Assembly (NCBI GenBank): GCA_900554845.1
Contig: USIY01000174.1
Location: 1 to 5,291 of the forward strand
From: an uncultured Bacteroidales bacterium
Lineage (GTDB): Bacteria; Bacteroidota; Bacteroidia; Bacteroidales; Muribaculaceae
Reading direction: 5' to 3'
Length of the DNA: 5,291 nt
The position numbers and the translations under genes are program-made. Numbering within the stretch: position 1 is the stretch's first letter; each line of letters starts with the position of its first letter. This document shows positions 1 through 5,291 of this stretch, piece after piece. The notes beneath the pieces were generated by a model, which was given only the letters and a program-made list of their open reading frames with translations, was not told where the DNA came from and did no database searches.

Positions 1-1
1 G

Positions 2-457
2 TGCATATACATACAGACGCCTTACTTCCTGCCGACCGACGCGCTGCAGCATGCCCTTGAAGCCGCGGCATTGTCAAAGATAGACGTGCGAATAATGATC
101 CCTCGCAACAGCGACAGCAAGATGCTGCAGTTCGCGTCGTTCTCTTACGTGACGCAGTGCCTGCGGGCCGGAATAAAGGTGTATCTCTACAATCCCGGGA
201 TGTTGCATGCAAAGGGAATGATCATCGATGACAATCTCGTCACAGCCGGATCCACTAACTTCGACTTCCGCAGTTTCGAGAACAATTTCGAATGCAATCT
301 GCTGATCTACGACAAGAAGCTGAACCGCGAGATGCGGGACATATTCTTCCGCGACATGGGGCAGTGCACAAAACTTAACTATGAGAGCTGGAAAAAACGT
401 CCTTTGCTTCAGCGAGGCTGGGAATCCATAGTCCGGCTGGTGTCGCCGATCCTTTAG
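2..457 (+). CDS. Cardiolipin synthase, phospholipase D family (C-terminal part, 5' end outside window)
   Basis: This is the last 151 residues of a phospholipase D-superfamily cardiolipin synthase, a membrane enzyme that joins two phosphatidylglycerol molecules (or a PG with another phospholipid) into cardiolipin. The reading frame is open from the first bases of the window, beginning with residues CIYIQTPYFLPTDAL, so the TTG/ATG codons near 71 are internal and the true start lies upstream. The second HKD catalytic motif is complete: H-A-K-x4-D-x6-G-S at about 206-253, followed by TNFDFRSFENNFE, a context typical of bacterial cardiolipin synthases. The YIQTPYF and IPRNSDS segments upstream also belong to this family. 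The first HKD motif and the N-terminal membrane segments are outside the window. The TAG stop (455-457) lies 6 bp from the convergent kinase gene. The family call is firm; other PLD-type phosphatidyltransferases are the only realistic alternative. Confidence 0.93.
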   Translation, partial: CIYIQTPYFLPTDALQHALEAAALSKIDVRIMIPRNSDSKMLQFASFSYVTQCLRAGIKVYLYNPGMLHAKGMIIDDNLVTAGSTNFDFRSFENNFECNLLIYDKKLNREMRDIFFRDMGQCTKLNYESWKKRPLLQRGWESIVRLVSPIL

Positions 458-463
458 CGACAG

Positions 464-1699
464 CTACTGTTTGCGGCCGCAGAAATCAATGGCGAAAGTC
501 GTAAGGCCCGTTTTATGGGAGGTCGAAAGGGAGAAGTGCGCCGAATGGGCTCGCAGAATGTCGGTTATCAGCATCAGGCCAAGCCCTCTGTCAGGCTGTT
601 TTGTGGAAAAGAAGGGTGTGAAAAGTTTGCCGCTCACCTCATCTGATATTCCTTTGCCATTGTCGGTCACTATAATGGAGGATGAAGAGACAGCAATATC
701 TACAATGCCGCAGGGACATGCGCCGATGCTTTCAATTGAATTCTTTACTATATTGATCATCACGCGTTCCATAAGCATCCGGTCGATATTCGCGAATGAT
801 TTCTCCGATAGGGGACTGAATCTGACCGATATGTTTGCGGGAGCCATCCCGGACAAAGTGGGATATATTTTTTTCATCCACTCGTTCAGTTCCGTGTACT
901 CAGGAGAAGCCGGCGGAAGTTTTACTATATCGGCGTATCCACGGACAAAACTTACAAGATTGGTGCAACTGCCGCTCGCGCTTGCTATGGCTTCGGAGGT
1001 AAAAGGCTCGTCTTTGTGCATTTCCCCCAATGAATCCAAAATGGAAATGACGCTTCCGAGAGTGTTGTTAACCTCATGGCCTATGGTGCGAATGATCTTG
1101 TTGAACATCTCCTTTTCGGCAGCGGCTATTTCATCGGTAAGTCGTTCAACAAGAATAAAATTCCGTTTGAATCCGGAGTCCATGAACCATAGCTTGGATA
1201 TACGCACTATCAGAGCGTCGGCGAGCCTGAGGGTTTGCGTGTCTCCGTTGCCCACAGAATCTATGGCTTTGGTCAAGGCAGTCGACTGCATGGCGTCCCA
1301 GGCGCGGTTGGTATCCACTATTTCGCCGTCATAGTTGCAGACGGCGATTCCCAACGGCGACGCGTCGACCACAAGACTCAGAAATTTGTTTTGTTCCAGA
1401 CTTTTCAACCTCTCGGCTTTCATTGAAGCTATTAGAGTGTTGTAGAGTTCTACGATTTTGTCGGCGTCCGGTTGCCCTGTAAGACGCAGCTTGCTGCTGA
1501 AATCTTGGTCGCGCAGAAGATATATACCGTTCTCCACGGCGTTAAGAGGCTTGTGTACGGAGCGGAATAGGAATATCGCCAGAAACAGCATCACTGCGCA
1601 TTCTCCACCGACCCAATACCAACTCAAATCTGCCACGGATGACGCGAAAGTCCCGGCGATCATCAATATAAGCAGCGCCGTGTAGAGCTTGTATCTCAT
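464..1699 (-). CDS. Membrane sensor histidine kinase, HEVNN/NtrB-like type
   Basis: A 411-aa sensor kinase expected to autophosphorylate and pass phosphate to the response regulator encoded just before it. Two membrane helices lie at about residues 4-22 and 28-45, separated by only a few residues (around DLSWYW), so there is almost no periplasmic sensor domain. A HAMP-like linker follows (about 46-98), then a PAS-like domain (about 105-190, with VVDASPLGIAVCNYDGEIVDTN). The dimerisation helix carries the H-box GHEVNNTLGSV, with phospho-acceptor His208, Glu209, and Asn212 at the ExxN phosphatase position. The ATPase domain has an N-box (NIVKNSIESIG, Asn320), G1 (DNGKGI, Asp346), an F-box (LFTPFFSTK, 359-367) and a G2 motif (RGLGL, 371-375). 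All catalytic motifs are intact. The ATG overlaps the regulator's stop codon in an ATGA junction, which indicates translational coupling. The signal sensed is unknown; the neighbouring exporter suggests envelope stress or a transported compound. Confidence 0.93.
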   Translation of the reverse strand: MRYKLYTALLILMIAGTFASSVADLSWYWVGGECAVMLFLAIFLFRSVHKPLNAVENGIYLLRDQDFSSKLRLTGQPDADKIVELYNTLIASMKAERLKSLEQNKFLSLVVDASPLGIAVCNYDGEIVDTNRAWDAMQSTALTKAIDSVGNGDTQTLRLADALIVRISKLWFMDSGFKRNFILVERLTDEIAAAEKEMFNKIIRTIGHEVNNTLGSVISILDSLGEMHKDEPFTSEAIASASGSCTNLVSFVRGYADIVKLPPASPEYTELNEWMKKIYPTLSGMAPANISVRFSPLSEKSFANIDRMLMERVMINIVKNSIESIGACPCGIVDIAVSSSSIIVTDNGKGISDEVSGKLFTPFFSTKQPDRGLGLMLITDILRAHSAHFSLSTSHKTGLTTFAIDFCGRKQ

Positions 1700-2229
1700 A
1701 AATTATATTTTTCGATTCTGCGGTAAAGGGACTGTCTTGTGATACCTAAGAGTTTTGCGGCGTCAGACATATTCCCGTCACAACGGCGCAGCGCTTCCCG
1801 GATTGCGTTGCGTTCCATCTCGTCAAGAGTCTCCGTATGTTCCGCCGCAGCTTTATCGGCGGTGCTTTTAGCAAGAGCCTTCTTGATTTTAGCCACAAGG
1901 TCGGCGTTGCTCCAAGGTTTGGTCATGAAATCAACCGCGCCATAGCTCAATGCCTCCACTGCCAACGGAATCGTACCCCAACCGGTGATCATGATCACCG
2001 GCATATCGGGCCGAAGAATCCTGAATCTCCTGAGAATTTCTATCCCCTGCTCACCTGTAGTGGACGGTGTGAGATTCATGTCGAGAATTGCCATACTGAC
2101 TTTCTCGTCGCGTACGGCCGCGAGGGCCTCCTCTTGATTTTTGACAGCCAACGGCTCATATCCCGCACGCTTCAAAGCCAGCGATATCGACATCCTCACC
2201 GCATTGTCATCGTCAACAATCAATATCAT
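1696..2229 (-). CDS. Response regulator, receiver plus Fis-type HTH (RegA/ActR-like architecture)
   Basis: A 177-aa cytoplasmic transcription regulator. The receiver domain (about 1-120) has the acidic pocket Asp6-Asp7-Asp8, phospho-acceptor Asp50 in AILDMNL, the conserved Thr82 in MITGWG and Lys104 in TKPW. After a short polar, Ala-rich linker comes a Fis-family helix-turn-helix (about 138-177), ending in GNMSDAAKLLGITRQSLYRR. The best family match is NtrC-type regulators, but the central sigma-54 AAA+ ATPase domain of those (usually about 450 aa) is absent. The order receiver-linker-Fis HTH is that of RegA/PrrA/ActR regulators, so it should act by direct DNA binding rather than by remodelling sigma-54 polymerase. 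The frame is uninterrupted, so this is not an obvious truncation artefact. It overlaps the kinase start by 4 bp, making the pair near certain. The ATG at 2229-2227 has no Shine-Dalgarno sequence but sits 4 bp after a possible -7 promoter element. Confidence 0.93.
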   Translation of the reverse strand: MILIVDDDNAVRMSISLALKRAGYEPLAVKNQEEALAAVRDEKVSMAILDMNLTPSTTGEQGIEILRRFRILRPDMPVIMITGWGTIPLAVEALSYGAVDFMTKPWSNADLVAKIKKALAKSTADKAAAEHTETLDEMERNAIREALRRCDGNMSDAAKLLGITRQSLYRRIEKYNL

Positions 2230-2233
2230 AGCG

Positions 2234-2241
2234 CAAAGTTA
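2234..2241 (-). promoter_or_regulatory. Possible Bacteroidota-type -7 promoter element before the response regulator
   Basis: Read on the minus strand, the 33-bp gap between the TolC gene and the regulator contains TAACTTTG, a full match to the Bacteroidota -7 consensus TAnnTTTG. It ends 4 bp before the ATG. Transcription from it would begin at or next to the start codon, giving a leaderless or nearly leaderless mRNA for the two-component pair. No convincing TTTG-like -33 element is present at the expected distance, and the motif is short, so this rests on one element plus its position. Confidence 0.4.
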
Positions 2242-2262
2242 ATAAAATTTCTTAGAAACAGG

Positions 2263-3744
2263 TTACATTTTGCAGAGTCTGTCGATATCGGCGTTGATGT
2301 CGCCGTGTCGTTCATAGTCGTAGAGCGTCAACGAACGGATCTGGTACCAATAGTTCCAGAACTTGTACAGCTCATTTATATACTGCCGCTTGCTTTCGTC
2401 CTTTTTTGTCTGCGAGTCGTTGAGGTCGAGAGTAGATATCTTGCCGATGAGGAAAGTCTCGAAATTCGTATGGTACCTTTGCTCCGCGATCTCGTTGGCT
2501 CTTGTGGCTATGGACAACTGCTGCTGTTGGTTGCCGAAGCGTTCCACCAGAACGAACAATTGCTGGTTGAAGTCCATGGATTCCTGGCGCAAACGGCTTT
2601 CGGTGACGCGTCGGTTGCTTTCCGCCACTTTCACTTTGCCGCGCCGTTTGCCCCAGTCCACCAATGGAATCTCGAATCCGATTTCTATCAGCTGATTGCT
2701 TCTCAGCCGTGAATATGCGTTCGAAATCTCGCGCTCGGTTCCGGTAAGGCCCACCTGTGCGTAAAGATTTATCTTCCGGAGGTCTCCTTTCGCTTTAGCC
2801 ACTTCATAGTCGGCTTCGAGTTGACGCCGGCGGATATTTTTCGCGAATTTATTGTTGTCAAGGGCGCGGGTAAGAGCGTCGTCGTAAGTCACGTCGGCCT
2901 GAGGAATCTTTTCCGGCACCACCGGTTCAATCTCCACATCTTCGCCAAGATCCAGGAACGATCGGAGCGTGAACATATCGCTTCTTAACGTGCTTTTGCA
3001 ATCGGTTAGGTCGGACTTCGCGTCAAGAACGTTCAGTTCCATTTGCCTGAGGTCGTTCTCGCTGATCTGGCCCATCTTGCGTTTTTCCACGGCCACGGCG
3101 TAGAGCTTGTTGGCGTTTTCAAGGTTTTGTTCCGCTATCGCCACATTCTCGCGGCTCATTATTAAGGTGAAGAAGTGGTTTACGGTGGCCAGCGCCACAT
3201 CCTCCGTAGCGCTCAGAAAGGCGGCTTTTGCCTCTGAGAAGCGCACTGGTTCGATCCGGTTGTCCCACTTGAAGGTATTGACTCCGAAGATAGGCTGCTG
3301 AAGAGTCAGTGCCACAGGGATGGTCAGGAAGCGGTTGGATCCTCCGTCCTCGAACTGACGCATATAGTCCAACGAAGTGCTTAGGCTTATCTTTCCGCCG
3401 GTGAACGGGATGTTCTGGTTGATGGATAACTGAGCCTGGGCGTCGAGGTTGTGGGTGCGTACGAAACTGTATTCTCCAGCCTCGTTCATGTACGATGTAT
3501 AGCGGTCGTTGTATGACGGAAGCGTACCCGAGATTGATATTTCCGGCAGACGGTCGGCACGGTAACTGCGCCACTGCCAGTAGGCAGTCTTGAGCTCGTC
3601 AAGCGCCACGGCTGCGTCCACGCTCTGCACTCTCGCCATGGCTATGGCGTTGTCGAGCGTCAGCGTGAGCCGGCGCTCCCCCCTCATCATCGAGGGGGAA
3701 AGCGCGAGCATCGCTATTATTAATGGTATGAAGGACTTATTCAT
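2263..3744 (-). CDS. TolC-family outer membrane efflux protein
   Basis: A 493-aa outer membrane channel component of a tripartite exporter: such proteins trimerise into a beta-barrel with a periplasmic alpha-helical tunnel that receives substrate from an inner-membrane pump via an adaptor. The start is ATG at 3744-3742. The frame is open further upstream, but that part would lie inside the preceding permease gene, and only this start gives a signal peptide (MNKSFIPLIIAMLALSP, cleavage probably around residues 18-23, exact site unclear). Two OEP repeats are visible, about residues 28-265 and 285-475. Each has beta-strand segments (QLSINQNIPFTGGKISL; LIEIGFEIPLVDWGKRRGK) followed by long coiled-coil helices (NVAIAEQNLENANKLYAVAVEK; LSIATRANEIAEQRY...). 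The length suits the family. No lipobox cysteine is seen. It lies 26 bp after the permease, so it is very likely cotranscribed with it. Confidence 0.93.
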   Translation of the reverse strand: MNKSFIPLIIAMLALSPSMMRGERRLTLTLDNAIAMARVQSVDAAVALDELKTAYWQWRSYRADRLPEISISGTLPSYNDRYTSYMNEAGEYSFVRTHNLDAQAQLSINQNIPFTGGKISLSTSLDYMRQFEDGGSNRFLTIPVALTLQQPIFGVNTFKWDNRIEPVRFSEAKAAFLSATEDVALATVNHFFTLIMSRENVAIAEQNLENANKLYAVAVEKRKMGQISENDLRQMELNVLDAKSDLTDCKSTLRSDMFTLRSFLDLGEDVEIEPVVPEKIPQADVTYDDALTRALDNNKFAKNIRRRQLEADYEVAKAKGDLRKINLYAQVGLTGTEREISNAYSRLRSNQLIEIGFEIPLVDWGKRRGKVKVAESNRRVTESRLRQESMDFNQQLFVLVERFGNQQQQLSIATRANEIAEQRYHTNFETFLIGKISTLDLNDSQTKKDESKRQYINELYKFWNYWYQIRSLTLYDYERHGDINADIDRLCKM

Positions 3745-3770
3745 TTTATAGGATGGACAGAGGTGGATTC

Positions 3771-5015
3771 TTACATATCTTTCAGTGCTTCGGCCGGGTC
3801 TACTCGTGTGGCGCGACGGGCCGGCGCAAATATGCCGCCCAGTATCATAAGGCTCATCACGCCCACGGCGAGGAGCGAGCCCGTTATCGTAGTGGTCTTG
3901 TTCAAACTCATGATGCCTAACTGACTGATCAGATCGCTTTTGATCATCCATACGGTCAAGGGCAGAGCGATCACTGCCGATGCGGCGAGCAGGATGAATC
4001 CCTCACTGAAGAAACGGGAATAGATGTTGCCGTTGGTAGCGCCGTTGACTTTGCGTATGGCTATCTCAGGTACACGCTGCTGTGTACGGAACCAGAACGT
4101 GCCGAGGAATCCCAGAAAGATGACCAGCATCAGAAACAAAGCGCAGATCACATAGTTCCGGATCTCGTTGTTTATATCGAGATGCACTGTGTTGCGTAAG
4201 TTGTCAAGGGAAACCATTTGTGAAAGATACAGATTTCGCGCCTGTTTGTCTTTGTCGGATAGTGACTCAAGGAATTTGTTGCCTGCGCCCGGCTTTACAC
4301 GTACGGTAATGTTATGGACATTATCGATATCGATATTCTTGAAGAGCGTAGAGTTCCACAATGGCTCATAGTCATTTCTCCTAAGACCTTTGGCCACGGC
4401 GCCCACATGATAGCTTGTGAGCGAGTCATACTTGGCGTAGACCTCTTTCCCACGGATTTGCCGGATATCCGGGGATTCAGGAAAGAAGGAGGTCTCTATC
4501 TCTCCCAGCACTATCTCCCCTTTGCGCAGGATCTCGGCCATCTGGTCCGGTGTCTCTCCGTTCAGACCGTGGATCTGAAGCACTTCCATCATCTCCGGCG
4601 ACATCTCCCGAACGTTGACGGTGAATGTCTGATCCCCCTTTCCGTCAGAAGATTTATAACAGAATTCGTTGCCATAGAAATTGTAGGCGTAAGGCAAGGA
4701 GTTGAAGTTGCCCATGGCCACATGTTCCACATAAGGATTGCTTCGCAATTGCGTCACCAGCATGTCCAGATCGGACTGCCGTGTGTGGATGCTGTCATAA
4801 GGTGTGTAACCTTCGGACTTTTCCTGCAGCCACTCCAAGTTTGAGACATATATATCGTCAAGTTTCTGGCCGGTGGAATAACTGTGCAATGAATAAAATG
4901 AGCATAGCGCTCCGAATATGAACTGAATGATCAGCAATACGATCACCAGTTCCACGATAAGCCAAATGTTGGCTTTCCATTCACGGAGCATCTGTCTGAT
5001 AAGTTTCCGTTTCAT
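3771..5015 (-). CDS. FtsX/MacB-type ABC transporter permease (half-size)
   Basis: A 414-aa inner-membrane ABC permease with MacB topology. A basic N-terminus (MKRKLIRQMLREWK) is followed by TM1 (about 17-39), a large periplasmic domain (about 40-285, MacB core-like), then TM2 (287-308), TM3 (337-358) and TM4 (376-398). The FtsX-domain signatures are clear: the cytoplasmic segment PEIAIRKVNGATNGNIY (316-332), which is expected to contact the ATPase, and the C-terminal APARRATRVDPAEALKDM (397-414). No nucleotide-binding domain is present, so a separate ATPase is required. MacB-type proteins do not move substrate through the membrane themselves but transmit ATP hydrolysis to the periplasmic adaptor and TolC, which fits the TolC gene 26 bp downstream. 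The ATG at 5015-5013 is preceded by an in-frame stop 12 nt upstream and has no Shine-Dalgarno sequence. The start lies 2 bp from one arm of an inverted repeat. The substrate is unknown. Confidence 0.92.
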   Translation of the reverse strand: MKRKLIRQMLREWKANIWLIVELVIVLLIIQFIFGALCSFYSLHSYSTGQKLDDIYVSNLEWLQEKSEGYTPYDSIHTRQSDLDMLVTQLRSNPYVEHVAMGNFNSLPYAYNFYGNEFCYKSSDGKGDQTFTVNVREMSPEMMEVLQIHGLNGETPDQMAEILRKGEIVLGEIETSFFPESPDIRQIRGKEVYAKYDSLTSYHVGAVAKGLRRNDYEPLWNSTLFKNIDIDNVHNITVRVKPGAGNKFLESLSDKDKQARNLYLSQMVSLDNLRNTVHLDINNEIRNYVICALFLMLVIFLGFLGTFWFRTQQRVPEIAIRKVNGATNGNIYSRFFSEGFILLAASAVIALPLTVWMIKSDLISQLGIMSLNKTTTITGSLLAVGVMSLMILGGIFAPARRATRVDPAEALKDM

Positions 5016-5017
5016 AT

Positions 5018-5041
5018 TAAGTAGCTAATAAAAATTAATGA
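5018..5041 (+). repeat. Inverted repeat, copy 1 (outer arm next to the permease start)
   Basis: A 24-bp arm beginning TAAGTAGCTAATA and ending AATTAATGA. Its reverse complement recurs at 5178-5201 with 23 of 24 matches; the single difference is A here against G in the minus-strand reading of the other copy. The arm stops 2 bp short of the ATG of the downstream permease, so in the minus-strand mRNA it occupies the whole region where ribosomes would bind. Its last base also starts a TATAAT-like string read on the minus strand, which I do not interpret as a promoter because no -35 partner is visible. Confidence 0.85.
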
Positions 5042-5047
5042 TTATAT

Positions 5048-5074
5048 GTAGCTGATGGGAATTAACATGAAAAC
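5048..5074 (+). repeat. Internal repeat copy 2, direct to copy 1 and inverted to copy 3
   Basis: This 27-bp stretch runs from GTAGCTGATGGGAATTAA to CATGAAAAC. It starts 27 bp after the equivalent point of copy 1, in the same orientation. Against copy 3 (minus strand) it matches 24 of 27 positions, with a 4-base gap (TGAA absent here), and it shares with copy 3 the extra tail CATGAAAAC that copy 1 lacks. All three substitutions relative to copy 3 are A to G. It therefore looks like a diverged member of the same repeat and a competitor for pairing with copy 3. Confidence 0.75.
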
Positions 5075-5167
5075 TCGTTCTTTTTTGTTGTTTTCCTCCT
5101 GTCGTTCAGTCACTATGTGGCAATGGCTCCTTCACTACAGAAAGAAAACACCTAAAAAAATAACTTC

Positions 5168-5201
5168 GTTTTCATGTTCATTAATTTCTATTAGCTACTT
5201 A
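5168..5201 (-). repeat. Inverted repeat, copy 3 (outer arm at the upstream permease stop)
   Basis: Read on the minus strand this copy starts at the TAA stop of the upstream permease (TAAGTAGCTAATAG...), continues through GAAATTAATGA and ends with ACATGAAAAC. Positions 5178-5201 are the inverted partner of copy 1; 5168-5198 are the inverted partner of copy 2. It is the only copy that carries both halves and so is the common partner of the other two. It contains a seven-codon frame, ATG at 5175 to TAG at 5152 (MKTKLFF), which may be chance. Confidence 0.85.
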
Positions 5202-5291
5202 CTTATTATTAATTGCTTCGACAGGGTTGAGGCGGGAAGCCTGCCACGCCGGAATCGAGGCGCTGATGATGTTGAGTATAAAGCATACCGC
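5199..5291 (-). CDS. FtsX-like ABC transporter permease (C-terminal 30 residues, 5' end outside window)
   Basis: The last 30 codons of a second permease. The frame reads AVCFILNIISAS, the end of a final membrane helix, followed by IPAWQASRLNPVEAINNK and a TAA stop (5201-5199). The P-A-W-Q-A-S-R-x-N-P-V-E-A-I tail is the classic C-terminus of FtsX/MacB-family permeases and parallels the APARRATRVDPAEALKDM end of the permease downstream, so the two are paralogues. Its total length cannot be known from the window. It lies on the same strand and 183 bp upstream of the complete permease, and is probably the other half of a heteromeric transporter or part of a longer permease series. The stop codon is inside the outer arm of the inverted repeat. 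Confidence 0.88.
   Translation of the reverse strand, partial: AVCFILNIISASIPAWQASRLNPVEAINNK

Larger units (their letters stand above)
5016..5198. other. AT-rich spacer between two permease genes, with a three-copy repeat
   Basis: This is the only sizeable non-coding stretch in the window (183 bp) and contrasts with the 26-33 bp gaps downstream. It consists of the repeat arms at both ends, an internal repeat copy, and a central part of about 93 bp (5075-5167) with an A/T tract (5154-5161, A-run on plus) and two TCACTA strings 22 bp apart (5110 and 5132). I see no tRNA, no known riboswitch, no strong TAnnTTTG/TTTG promoter pair on either strand, and no GC-rich hairpin followed by a T-run. 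Confidence 0.7.

Noticed and set aside
457..474. Possible bidirectional terminator between the convergent cardiolipin synthase and kinase genes
   Set aside because: ACAG-cta-CTGT (460-470) spans both stop codons, but the stem is only 4 bp plus mismatched extensions and neither side has a T-run. The nearby TGCGGCCGCA is a palindrome without a loop.
471..1334. 287-codon open frame on the plus strand
   Set aside because: It is antisense to the histidine kinase, whose every motif is intact. The translation shows no recognisable domain, and it is a by-product of the kinase codon usage.
1837..2712. 291-codon open frame on the plus strand
   Set aside because: It runs antisense across both the response regulator and the 3' part of the TolC gene, including the intergenic gap. 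It has no recognisable family signature and would conflict with two well-supported genes.
3119..3574. 151-codon minus-strand frame inside the TolC gene
   Set aside because: It is a shifted frame of the TolC gene, rich in Arg and Pro, with no family resemblance.
3745..3951. N-terminal extension of the TolC frame to an upstream ATG at 3951
   Set aside because: The extra 69 residues are low in hydrophobicity, overlap the permease coding region and would bury the signal peptide. The ATG at 3744 gives a proper export signal.
4314..4844. 176-codon plus-strand frame
   Set aside because: It is antisense to the periplasmic domain of the permease, and no domain or start signal supports it.
5041..5046. 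TATAAT on the minus strand upstream of the permease
   Set aside because: It resembles an E. coli -10 box, but no -35 hexamer lies 16-18 bp upstream, Bacteroidota promoters use a different consensus, and the region is AT-rich.
5095..5100. AGGAGG Shine-Dalgarno-like string on the minus strand
   Set aside because: The nearest minus-strand ATG is more than 20 nt downstream and opens only an eight-codon frame. Bacteroidota make little use of Shine-Dalgarno pairing.
5067..5291. Plus-strand frame from ATG at 5067, open to the window end (75 codons, MKTRSFLLFSSC...)
   Set aside because: It begins in repeat copy 2, crosses the AT-rich spacer and then runs antisense to the conserved FtsX C-terminus. 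The part beyond the spacer has no coding character, so it is more likely chance, although its 3' end is not visible.

Overview
The window looks like chromosomal DNA of a member of the Bacteroidota, most likely order Bacteroidales. The evidence is the style of the proteins (stand-alone FtsX/MacB-type permeases in series, a TolC-family protein and a HEVNN-type histidine kinase), moderate GC content, almost no Shine-Dalgarno sequences, and a TAnnTTTG-type -7 promoter element just before one gene. A family such as Muribaculaceae would fit, but the sequence does not prove it.

Layout: the left edge holds the 3' end of a plus-strand phospholipase D-type cardiolipin synthase (to 457). Everything else is on the minus strand and is read right to left: the last 30 codons of an FtsX-like ABC permease (5291-5199), a 183-bp AT-rich spacer, a complete 414-aa FtsX/MacB-type permease (5015-3771), a TolC-family outer membrane protein (3744-2263), a receiver-Fis response regulator (2229-1696) and a membrane histidine kinase (1699-464). 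The cardiolipin synthase and the kinase converge, with their stop codons 6 bp apart. Gaps in the minus-strand series are 26 bp (permease to tolC), 33 bp (tolC to regulator) and a 4-bp ATGA overlap (regulator to kinase), so this is probably one operon, perhaps with an extra promoter before the regulator.

Working model: the permeases and the TolC protein form a tripartite MacAB-TolC-like export system whose ATPase and periplasmic adaptor genes would lie beyond the right edge. The two-component pair at the operon's 3' end probably senses envelope stress or a permease substrate and regulates the exporter. This is inferred from gene order; the substrate is unknown.

The least explained stretch is the spacer between the two permeases (5016-5198). 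It carries three related ~24-31 bp repeats. The outer two form a near-perfect 24-bp inverted repeat (23 of 24) that starts exactly at the stop codon of one permease and ends 2 bp from the start codon of the next. The third, internal copy could compete for pairing with the same arm. This could be an RNA switch, an invertible segment or a small inverted-repeat element.
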